A program made the translations under genes and the position numbers. From the NCBI GenBank assembly GCA_003488105.1, contig DNMS01000105.1, forward strand, positions 1 through 8,443: 8,443 bases of DNA, written 5' to 3'. Positions 1-5,034 of the stretch are shown here, piece by piece. Below the pieces are notes generated by a model, which was given only the letters and a program-made list of their open reading frames with translations, did not search any database and was not told where the DNA came from. How positions within the stretch are numbered: the stretch's first letter is position 1; each line of letters opens with the position of its first letter. The stretch comes from Rhodospirillaceae bacterium. Lineage in GTDB: Bacteria > Pseudomonadota > Alphaproteobacteria > Rhodospirillales_A > Casp-alpha2.

Positions 1-244
1 TGTCGTCATGGGTCGGCCCGATGCCGCCGGTGGTGAACACGTAGTCGAAACGGGCGCGGGCCTCGTTCACATTGGCGATGATGGTGGCCTCGACATCGGG
101 GATGACGCGGCCTTCCATCAGGCGGATGCCCAGCGCGTTCAGGTTTTCACCCAGGAACTGCAGGTTGGCGTCGCGGGTGCGGCCCGACAAAATCTCGTTG
201 CCGATGATGATCAGGCAGGCGGTGACGGTCTTGGGTTCGCTCAT
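1..244 (-). CDS. cinA: CinA-type molybdopterin-binding domain protein (competence/damage-inducible protein A), N-terminal part
   Basis: Only the first 81 codons are in the window; the gene continues past base 1. The ATG at 244-242 is preceded by a GGAGGA ribosome site (253-248). The protein opens with a beta strand, then GNEILSGRT at about residues 15-23, and ends at the window edge with TTGGIGPTHDD. These are the two hallmark glycine-rich loops of the MoCF-biosynthesis (MoaB/MogA/CinA) fold, which bind the pterin or nucleotide ligand. In this family the N-terminal domain is either fused to a nicotinamide-nucleotide amidase domain or stands alone as a protein of roughly 250 residues; the missing 3' end decides which, so the function is left at family level. 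It is a cytoplasmic protein. It lies 151 bases downstream of the lipoprotein gene on the same strand, with a terminator-like hairpin between them, so it is probably transcribed separately. Confidence 0.85.
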   Translation of the reverse strand, partial: MSEPKTVTACLIIIGNEILSGRTRDANLQFLGENLNALGIRLMEGRVIPDVEATIIANVNEARARFDYVFTTGGIGPTHDD

Positions 245-310
245 GTGTCCTCCGGCGCGGCGGCATGTAGCTAGCCCGAACAATGGGCCCAAGGCAACGT
301 CCCAAAGCAA

Positions 311-338
311 GACCGCCCCGCACGGATGCGGGACGGTC
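311..338 (-). terminator. Terminator-like hairpin downstream of the lipoprotein gene
   Basis: Bases 311-322 pair with 327-338 in a 12-bp GC-rich stem with a four-base loop. The single imperfect position (316/333) is a G-U wobble only in minus-strand RNA, which favours minus-strand use. The stem starts 57 bases after the lipoprotein stop codon and is followed by a short, interrupted T run (TTGCTTT). It is probably an intrinsic terminator separating the lipoprotein gene from the downstream cinA-type gene. The weak T tract leaves some doubt. Confidence 0.6.
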
Positions 339-346
339 AGGGCTTG

Positions 347-382
347 GACAGGGACAGGGAAGGAGGTCGAACCGTCCCTGTC
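347..382 (-). repeat. Inverted repeat just after the lipoprotein stop codon
   Basis: GACAGGGAC at 347-355 is the exact reverse complement of 374-382, with an 18-base loop. It sits 13 bases after the minus-strand stop codon and before the stronger hairpin at 311-338. It may help form the mRNA 3' end, but it has no T tract of its own on the minus strand. Confidence 0.4.
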
Positions 383-395
383 GGGGGGATTTTGA

Positions 396-953
396 CTAGC
401 TGGAAAGGCGCCAGGCGCCGTCGGCGGTGCGGCAGGCGGTGCCGTAGCCTTGTTCGACCCGGCCGCCGATGGTCACCGAGGTTTGGTATTCGCGGCAGAC
501 CTCGCCGGTGTTGGCGTTCTGCATGGTGCGGACCGGCGTGATGGTGCCGGAATTGCCGCTGTCCGGATTGGACCAGGCGACGGGCTGCCAATCGGCGGTG
601 TGCAGGGCCGTGTTCTGGGCGCGCTGCTGGTACATCTGGTCGGCGCGGTCGAGGGAGGCCCCGACCTCGTTGCCCATGAAGCCGCCCAGGAGTGCGCCCG
701 CCGCGACCGCCGCCAACTGCCCCCGGCCGCCGCCGATCTTCGAGCCGACCAGGCCGCCCAGCCCGGCGCCAAGCAACGTGCCCGCGCCCTGCTTCATGCC
801 GGTGCTGCCGTCGGTCACGCAACCGCCCAGCATCACCACGCCCACCAGGGCGGCGACGGCGGCGAACACGGGCCCGCGGGCCGCGCGCCGGACCGTCCGA
901 TGGCTGCCCGTGGGGCCGGCCTGTTCAGTCGTCTGCATCTTGGTCATGTTCAT
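396..953 (-). CDS. Glycine-zipper outer-membrane lipoprotein, 17-kDa surface-antigen type
   Basis: This 185-residue protein starts at the ATG at 953-951, chosen because a strong AAGGAGG lies 5 bases upstream (965-959); longer in-frame starts would begin upstream of this site. The N-terminus has an arginine-rich n-region, a hydrophobic core at about residues 29-42 and an LGGC lipobox with Cys45 as the lipidated residue. Val at +2 is compatible with outer-membrane sorting. Residues 56-98 are a glycine zipper of GxxxG repeats, typical of membrane-associating hairpins. Residues 121-183 match the C-terminal domain of 17-kDa surface antigens, with the motifs SNPDSGNSG, VCREYQT, IGG, YGTACR and DGAWRL; Cys153 and Cys174 could form a disulfide. 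The exact role is unknown: such proteins are inferred to be structural or stress-related envelope lipoproteins. It is transcribed divergently from the winged-helix gene. Confidence 0.88.
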   Translation of the reverse strand: MNMTKMQTTEQAGPTGSHRTVRRAARGPVFAAVAALVGVVMLGGCVTDGSTGMKQGAGTLLGAGLGGLVGSKIGGGRGQLAAVAAGALLGGFMGNEVGASLDRADQMYQQRAQNTALHTADWQPVAWSNPDSGNSGTITPVRTMQNANTGEVCREYQTSVTIGGRVEQGYGTACRTADGAWRLSS

Positions 954-971
954 AACGTCCTCCTTCAATGG

Positions 972-1004
972 TCCGCCGGAACCGGTATGTCCTCCGCCGG
1001 CGGA
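972..1004 (-). repeat. Inverted repeat in the 5' leader of the lipoprotein mRNA
   Basis: TCCGCCGG at 972-979 is the reverse complement of CCGGCGGA at 997-1004, with a 17-base loop. In minus-strand RNA this 8-bp GC stem would end about 7 bases before the AAGGAGG ribosome site (965-959). It could stabilise the leader or tune translation. The region is short and GC-rich, so chance cannot be excluded. Confidence 0.35.
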
Positions 1005-1020
1005 TTGATGAAACATCATA

Positions 1021-1049
1021 TGTATAATTACATGCAAAATTGATGTCAA
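1021..1049 (-). promoter_or_regulatory. Sigma70-type promoter of the lipoprotein gene
   Basis: On the minus strand a perfect TTGACA (1049-1044) is followed after 17 bases by TATACA (1026-1021). This predicts a start near 1014 and a leader of about 60 bases ending in a strong ribosome site. The segment is clearly AT-rich compared with the surrounding coding DNA. The -10 element lies inside a small palindrome, ATGTA/TACAT with four central bases, at 1020-1033. Confidence 0.65.
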
Positions 1050-1070
1050 TAACTAATTTCATTTTTGCAT
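1032..1070. promoter_or_regulatory. Candidate shared operator: 12-bp inverted repeat spanning two divergent -35 elements
   Basis: The arms at 1032-1043 and 1059-1070 match as reverse complements at 11 of 12 positions, with the core ATGCAAAA/TTTTGCAT and a 15-base spacer. The minus-strand -35 (1044-1049) abuts the left arm. The plus-strand -35 candidate (1064-1069) lies inside the right arm. A smaller palindrome, ATTGA-TG-TCAAT, at 1039-1050 also covers the minus-strand -35. This arrangement suits a regulator that represses both directions. The adjacent MarR-like protein is the natural candidate, but that link is inference. Confidence 0.5.
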
Positions 1071-1092
1071 CTAGTTTCCATTGCGATATAAG
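1064..1092 (+). promoter_or_regulatory. Candidate sigma70-type promoter of the winged-helix/CPBP pair
   Basis: TTTGCA (1064-1069) and TATAAG (1087-1092) are separated by 17 bases. Transcription would start near 1099, giving a leader of about 60 bases before the ATG at 1162. The -35 is a weak match and overlaps the right arm of the inverted repeat at 1059-1070. Confidence 0.45.
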
Positions 1093-1161
1093 AAACGCGG
1101 GGATGCGGTCGTCCATGGGGGGAGCCTGGGCACCGCACAAAGGTTATGGGGAAAACAAGCA

Positions 1162-1554
1162 ATGACGCTGTCTTTCAGTAACGATCAGCATCGCGCCTAT
1201 ATGGAGCTCAACGATGCCGTTGGCCGCGAATGGGTCGAGGTGTTCGAAGGCGACACGGATTTCTACGACGCCGCCTATTGGGATCTGTTCAACAACATGT
1301 GGCGCACCCGCACGCCCGTGCGCAAGACGGATGCGCTCAAGTTCATGACCAGCATCAAAAGCGCCCATACGGCGGGCAAATACCTGGACGTCGCCCTGAA
1401 GAAGGGCCTTCTGATCGAACAGGACAATCCCAAGGATGCGCGTTCCAAACTGCTGACCTTGTCGGCGGATCTGCGCAACCGTATGGACGCGTTCTATGAC
1501 TGCTCGATCACCGAGATGTTCAAGACCTGCAAGTTGATCGACGGCATGCGGTGA
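1162..1554 (+). CDS. Small MarR-like winged helix-turn-helix protein
   Basis: This 130-residue cytoplasmic protein is a probable DNA-binding regulator. Its middle fits a winged-helix domain: helices across about residues 38-66, then a recognition-helix-like stretch (SAHTAGKYLDVALKKGLL, 67-84). The wing carries the MarR-type pattern of Asp-Ala-Arg then LLTLS (92-101), followed by a long C-terminal helix suited to dimerisation. No metal- or cofactor-binding motif is obvious. The ATG at 1162 is chosen over an in-frame TTG at 1081, because the TTG would put the promoter -10 inside the gene and add a sequence without family character. The ribosome site is weak (GGGGA). The last four bases overlap the start of the CPBP gene, so the two are probably translationally coupled. 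It could instead be a MarR-fold protein with a non-regulatory role. Confidence 0.72.
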   Translation: MTLSFSNDQHRAYMELNDAVGREWVEVFEGDTDFYDAAYWDLFNNMWRTRTPVRKTDALKFMTSIKSAHTAGKYLDVALKKGLLIEQDNPKDARSKLLTLSADLRNRMDAFYDCSITEMFKTCKLIDGMR

Positions 1555-2171
1555 CCGCCGTGACGGCCCGTCCGGGGTTCCGGCTCGCCCTTCTTCTCGT
1601 CCTGTTCTACGCCGGTTGGATCAAGTTCGCCGCCGTCGATACGGACGTCTACCTGATCGACTACGCCCAGCGCGCGCTGATCATCGCACTTGGCTGGGCC
1701 GCGTTGACGGACAGTTTCCGCCGCCCCCTGCCGCCGATCACCGATCGGGTCTGGCTTTGGGCCATCGCCGGGGCCGCCGCCATCATCGCGGCCGATACCT
1801 GGACCGACGGCCAGGACCTGCGCGCGGCCTTCGATACGGCCCTGTTCCCCGAAGTTTCCTTCCCGCCCCTGGAAAACGAAGTCTGGCAGGCGGTCGATCT
1901 GACCTTCGGCCTGGTCCTGGTCGCGGTGTCGGAGGAACTGGTGTTCCGCCGCCTGTGGGCCGATTGGTGGGATGCCCGGGGCGGCGGCCGGGCGGGCCTT
2001 TACGCTGGATCAGCCCTGGTGTTCGGCCTGCTGCACCTGCCCCAGGGCCTGGCCGACACGGCCGTCGCCATCGTCTGGGGCGTTCTGCTGATGGCGCTCT
2101 ACCGGCAAAGCCGGTGCCTGGCGCTGGTCATCCTGGTCCATTTCGTGGTGGACCTCTGGTATTTCAGCTAA
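1551..2171 (+). CDS. CPBP-family intramembrane glutamic endopeptidase (CAAX protease/bacteriocin-immunity type)
   Basis: This 206-residue integral membrane protein starts at GTG 1551, overlapping the preceding stop as GTGA; a second in-frame GTG at 1560 is also possible. Hydrophobic segments lie at about residues 10-29, 40-52, 67-81, 115-127, 150-162, 169-184 and 189-206. The three CPBP/Abi motifs are intact. EELVFRR gives Glu128, Glu129 and Arg133; FGLLH gives His162; HFVVD gives His197 and Asp201. These are the residues expected for a glutamate-activated protease active site inside the membrane. Family members include CAAX prenyl proteases, bacteriocin-immunity proteins and anti-sigma-factor proteases; the substrate here cannot be told. 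The upstream winged-helix gene suggests joint regulation. Its stop overlaps the convergent mutT stop, leaving no room for a dedicated terminator. Confidence 0.88.
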   Translation: MTAVTARPGFRLALLLVLFYAGWIKFAAVDTDVYLIDYAQRALIIALGWAALTDSFRRPLPPITDRVWLWAIAGAAAIIAADTWTDGQDLRAAFDTALFPEVSFPPLENEVWQAVDLTFGLVLVAVSEELVFRRLWADWWDARGGGRAGLYAGSALVFGLLHLPQGLADTAVAIVWGVLLMALYRQSRCLALVILVHFVVDLWYFS

Positions 2172-2632
2172 CCCAGAAAATCGCGGATCAGGGCGACCAG
2201 GGGTTCGTCCGCCGGCGGCATGGCGAGGTCGCGCAGTTTCATCGGCTGCACCCATTTGAGGGCTTGGCCGTCGAGCCCCCGGGGCTCGCCCTTCCACTGC
2301 CGCGCGACATAGACCGGCATCAACAGGTGGAAATCTTCATAAAGGTGACTGGCGAAGGTCAGCGGCGCCAGGCAGCTTTCCGTCAGGTCGATGCCCAGCT
2401 CTTCCCTCAGTTCGCGGACCAGGGCGGTTTCCGGCAGTTCCCCGGCCTCCAGCTTGCCGCCGGGGAACTCCCACAGGCCGGCCATGGCCTTGCCCTCGGG
2501 GCGCTGGGCGACCAGCACCCGGCCGTCGATATCGACCAGCACGGCGGCGACCACGATGACGGTGCGCACGTCGCCCTGGGATTTGCGGAATTCCGCATCC
2601 CAGCAGCCGCCTTCGGGCAAGCCGTCAGACAT
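2168..2632 (-). CDS. mutT: MutT-type Nudix hydrolase (8-oxo-dGTP diphosphatase)
   Basis: This 154-residue cytoplasmic protein starts at the ATG at 2632-2630, only 2 bases after the argJ stop. The Nudix box is complete: Gly59, Glu65 and the REL-x-EE core at 73-78, followed by Gly80 and a hydrophobic residue. It binds the metal ions that cleave nucleoside diphosphates linked to another group. The preceding AQRPEGKAMAGLWEFPGGK stretch (42-60) is characteristic of MutT proper, which hydrolyses 8-oxo-dGTP to the monophosphate and prevents A-to-C transversions. Length and layout match the family, with about 20 extra N-terminal residues that may mean the true start is slightly later. It has no clear ribosome site of its own and is probably translated by coupling to argJ. 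Other Nudix substrates are possible. Confidence 0.88.
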   Translation of the reverse strand: MSDGLPEGGCWDAEFRKSQGDVRTVIVVAAVLVDIDGRVLVAQRPEGKAMAGLWEFPGGKLEAGELPETALVRELREELGIDLTESCLAPLTFASHLYEDFHLLMPVYVARQWKGEPRGLDGQALKWVQPMKLRDLAMPPADEPLVALIRDFLG

Positions 2633-2634
2633 GA

Positions 2635-3879
2635 TCAGGAACGGTAGTCGGCGTTGATGTCGATGTAGCCATGGGTCAGGTCGCAGGTCCACACGGTGGC
2701 CCGTCCGTTGCCCACGCCGACGTCGACGGCGATGTTGATTTCCGGGCTTTGCATATGGGCCGTCACCGGGGCTTCGTCGTAGCCGTCCACCGCCAACCCA
2801 TTGCTGGCGATGGTGATGCCGCCGATGGCGATGTTCAGGCGATCGCGTTCGGCCCGCTCGCCCGCCTTGCCCACGGCCATGACGATGCGGCCCCAGTTGG
2901 CGTCCTCACCGGCGATGGCGGTCTTGACCAGGGGCGAATTGGCGATCGACAGGCCGATGCGCTTGGCGGCGGTGTCGCTGTCGGCGCCCGTGACCGTGAT
3001 CTCGATGAATTTGCTGGCGCCCTCGCCGTCGCGCACAATCTGATGGGCAAGGTCGCGCATGACCGCTTCCGCCTTGGTCCGGAAATCAGCCAGCGCCGGG
3101 TCGTCGGGGCCCGAGAACCGGTCGGTGTTGCCCGCCGCCCCGGTGGCGAACAGCATCAGGGAATCGCTGGTCGATGTATCGCTGTCCACGGTGATCGAAT
3201 TGAACGTGCGCTCGCACACCGGGGCCAGGATGCCCTGCAGCACGGGGGCCGGAATTTTCGCGTCCGTGAACACATAGGCCAGCATGGTCGCCATGTCCGG
3301 CGCGATCATGCCCGATCCCTTGGCGATGCCGGCGATGGTGACCTTGGTGCCGTTGATCTGGGCTTCCTTGACCGCCCCCTTGGGGAAGGTATCGGTGGTC
3401 ATGATGGCCTTGGCGGCCTCGTCCCATTTGCCGGGGGCAAGATCGGCCGCCAGGGCATCCAGGTTGTCGGTGATGGACTTGAAGTTGAGCGGCTCGCCGA
3501 TCACGCCCGTGGACGCCGCGAACACGCGCGACGGCCGGCAAGCCAGACGGTCGGCCACGGCCTCGACCACCTGTTCCACCGCATCCTCGCCCAGCCGCCC
3601 GGTGAAGGCGTTGGCGTTGCCGGAATTGACGACCAATCCGTTGGCGATGCCGCCCGGAAGGGACTTGCGGCACCAGTCGACGGGGGCCGAGGCGGTCAGC
3701 GATTTGGTGAACACCCCCGCCGCCTGGGTCTCGTCGGCCAGCTCGACCAGCAGAACGTCCGTCCGCCCCTTGTAACGCACGCCGCAGGCACGGGTGGCCA
3801 CGCGCACGCCGTCGATCGGCGGAATGGTGGGAAAGGCTTCGGGCGCCAGGGGGGAGACTTTGGGTTTGGTCTTGGCCAT
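2635..3879 (-). CDS. argJ: ArgJ, bifunctional ornithine acetyltransferase / N-acetylglutamate synthase
   Basis: This 414-residue enzyme moves the acetyl group from N-acetylornithine to glutamate, closing the acetyl cycle of arginine biosynthesis; many bacterial members also acetylate glutamate from acetyl-CoA. The signature KGSGMIAPDMATML (187-200) contains the autocleavage site between Ala197 and Thr198. Thr198 becomes the N-terminal nucleophile of the beta chain. The oxyanion-hole motif STGVIG lies at 123-128, and VNSGNANAFTG (84-94) is also typical. The C-terminus, ending NADYRS, is complete and the length is normal. The ATG at 3879 is chosen because the upstream 29 in-frame residues run into the end of the isomerase gene and lack family character. 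The gene lies 67 bases downstream of the isomerase gene, behind a hairpin, and 2 bases upstream of mutT. Whether it is mono- or bifunctional cannot be told from sequence alone. Confidence 0.95.
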   Translation of the reverse strand: MAKTKPKVSPLAPEAFPTIPPIDGVRVATRACGVRYKGRTDVLLVELADETQAAGVFTKSLTASAPVDWCRKSLPGGIANGLVVNSGNANAFTGRLGEDAVEQVVEAVADRLACRPSRVFAASTGVIGEPLNFKSITDNLDALAADLAPGKWDEAAKAIMTTDTFPKGAVKEAQINGTKVTIAGIAKGSGMIAPDMATMLAYVFTDAKIPAPVLQGILAPVCERTFNSITVDSDTSTSDSLMLFATGAAGNTDRFSGPDDPALADFRTKAEAVMRDLAHQIVRDGEGASKFIEITVTGADSDTAAKRIGLSIANSPLVKTAIAGEDANWGRIVMAVGKAGERAERDRLNIAIGGITIASNGLAVDGYDEAPVTAHMQSPEINIAVDVGVGNGRATVWTCDLTHGYIDINADYRS

Positions 3880-3910
3880 GGTCGGACTCGCGTCTGCAAG
3901 GAGTTGAAAG

Positions 3911-3934
3911 GGCCTTCCCTGATCGGGGAAGGCC
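3911..3934 (-). terminator. Hairpin between the isomerase gene and argJ
   Basis: GGCCTTCCC at 3911-3919 pairs perfectly with 3926-3934, with a six-base loop. In minus-strand RNA the stem is followed by CTTTCAACTC. It lies 12 bases after the isomerase stop and 31 bases before the argJ start. The T run is short, so it could be a partial terminator that lowers argJ expression from the isomerase promoter, an mRNA stabiliser or a processing boundary. Confidence 0.5.
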
Positions 3935-3946
3935 TTGAGACGCCTC

Positions 3947-4789
3947 CTACTTAGCCGGAGTACCATCCAAATTGAAGCGTTCGATTTTCGCCGTCTCGCG
4001 CAGGTCCTTGGTCACGTCGGCGCCGATCTCCCGGCTCAGGCTCTCGCGGATCTGCGGCCCCATTTCCTCAAGCGAGGGGGCCGGCTGTGAACGTTTGTCC
4101 TCGACCTTGATGACATGCCAGCCGAACTGAGTCTTCACCGGCGTCTTGGTCATGGCTCCCTTATCAAGGGCGAAGGCCGCCTTTTCGAACTCAGGCACCA
4201 TCTGGCCCTTGCCGAAATAGCCCAGGTCGCCGCCGTTGGGGCCGGACGGGCCCGTCGATTTCTTCTTCGCCGTATCGGCGAAATCGGCGCCGCCGGCCAG
4301 TTCCTTGATCACCGCCTTCGCCTCGTCCTCGGTTTTCACGAGGATATGACGGGCATGGACTTCGACCTGGCCGCCCATGTCCTTGGTGACTTCGGCATAG
4401 CGCGCGGCGACGGCCTGGTCCGTGACCTTGGCCTCGACCGCCCGCTGAATCAGGGTCGAGCCCAGCAGCCGTTCGGTGAACGCCGCCAGTTCCTCCTTGA
4501 ATTCGGCCGTTTCATGGATCTTTTCCTTGCGCGCCTTGATGGCCGCCAGCTTGGTGTCGATCAGACTGTTCAGCAACGCCGGGTAGATCTGCTCAAGCGG
4601 CACCTGCTGGTATTCGGCCGGCAGGCGGCTGTAAGCCTCGGTGACCTCGGAGCGCATGATTTTAGCGCCGTCCACCGTGGCGGCCACGGGGTCGTCGGCA
4701 GCCAGAACCGGCGCCGCTGCAAGGCTTAGGGGCGCCAGACCCATCAAGACCGCGACACCACCTGCGCGCAGGGCGTTTTGAAACGTCAT
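3947..4789 (-). CDS. Secreted parvulin-type (PpiC/SurA-like) peptidyl-prolyl cis-trans isomerase
   Basis: This 280-residue periplasmic foldase catalyses cis-trans isomerisation of proline peptide bonds in exported proteins. Residues 1-30 are a Sec signal peptide with a hydrophobic core and a predicted cut after VLA, before ADDP. Residues 36-135 are a helical SurA-N/PrsA-like chaperone region. Residues 143-233 form the rotamase domain, with the diagnostic HARHILV (145-151), [21 protein letters not shown] (186-206) and [12 protein letters not shown] (220-231). The ATG at 4789 has an AAAAGGA site 8 bases upstream, and the longer in-frame start would spoil the signal peptide. There is no lipobox, so it should be soluble. 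It is transcribed divergently from secA and upstream of argJ/mutT. Its clients are unknown; outer-membrane proteins are the usual ones. Confidence 0.92.
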   Translation of the reverse strand: MTFQNALRAGGVAVLMGLAPLSLAAAPVLAADDPVAATVDGAKIMRSEVTEAYSRLPAEYQQVPLEQIYPALLNSLIDTKLAAIKARKEKIHETAEFKEELAAFTERLLGSTLIQRAVEAKVTDQAVAARYAEVTKDMGGQVEVHARHILVKTEDEAKAVIKELAGGADFADTAKKKSTGPSGPNGGDLGYFGKGQMVPEFEKAAFALDKGAMTKTPVKTQFGWHVIKVEDKRSQPAPSLEEMGPQIRESLSREIGADVTKDLRETAKIERFNLDGTPAK

Positions 4790-4813
4790 AAACAGATCCT
4801 TTTCGCTGAAAGA

Positions 4814-4831
4814 CGGTCGAACCTTCGACCG
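4814..4831. repeat. Perfect 8-bp palindrome in the isomerase 5' leader
   Basis: CGGTCGAA (4814-4821) and TTCGACCG (4824-4831) are exact reverse complements separated by two bases. They sit just after the predicted transcription start and about 10 bases upstream of the ribosome site. This could be a DNA operator for a dimeric regulator or a leader hairpin. The two-base gap favours a protein-binding palindrome, since an RNA loop would need to open the closing pair. Confidence 0.5.
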
Positions 4832-4845
4832 CTGGATTGGGCCCC

Positions 4846-4875
4846 ACCCTACCCGCCGACCGGCCGCCGTGACAA
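4846..4875 (-). promoter_or_regulatory. Candidate promoter of the isomerase gene
   Basis: On the minus strand TTGTCA (4875-4870) is followed after 18 bases by TAGGGT (4851-4846). Transcription would start near 4838, with a leader of about 50 bases that begins just before the palindrome at 4814-4831. The -35 matches 5 of 6 consensus bases and the -10 is weak, so this is a tentative call. Confidence 0.35.
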
Positions 4876-4923
4876 TCATTTGAATGTGAGACGAATTTCA
4901 AGAACCTCAAGGGGCGGCCCGCA

Positions 4924-4952
4924 TTGACAGGACCGGGGAGCCCCTCTATCTC
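4924..4952 (+). promoter_or_regulatory. Candidate promoter of secA
   Basis: A perfect TTGACA (4924-4929) is followed after 17 bases by TATCTC (4947-4952). The predicted start near 4959 gives a leader of about 76 bases before the secA ATG. The -10 is poor compared with the enteric consensus, although alphaproteobacterial -10 elements are often degenerate. Confidence 0.4.
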
Positions 4953-5034
4953 TTCCCCAGCGATTCCGCCCAGGAACCGCCACAATCGCTTCATACTTGT
5001 CATATTCATTTACCCATTCAAGGACGACCCCCGA

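Noticed and set aside
347..360. Short GACAGG direct repeat as a possible tandem-repeat locus
   Set aside because: There are only two copies, and they are better explained as part of the inverted repeat after the lipoprotein stop.
896..953. Twin-arginine export signal in the lipoprotein N-terminus (Arg22-Arg23)
   Set aside because: The surrounding residues do not fit the twin-arginine consensus, and the core plus LGGC lipobox is a standard Sec/lipoprotein signal.
1081..1161. TTG-initiated 27-residue extension of the winged-helix protein
   Set aside because: It overlaps the predicted -10 and transcription start and has no ribosome site or conserved character.
1616..2647. 343-codon plus-strand frame across the CPBP and mutT genes
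   Set aside because: It overlaps two genes with intact catalytic motifs. Its own sequence is Arg/Pro/Gly-rich and shows no motif.
2671..3954. 427-codon open frame opposite argJ
   Set aside because: It is an antisense shadow of a clearly recognised argJ, with His/Gly/Arg-rich composition and no domain.
4924..5034. 37-residue in-frame N-terminal extension of SecA, considered also as a SecM-like arrest leader
   Set aside because: It would start within the predicted promoter, lacks a ribosome site, is continuous with secA without a stop and ends in no recognised arrest motif. The ATG at 5035 has a proper ribosome site.
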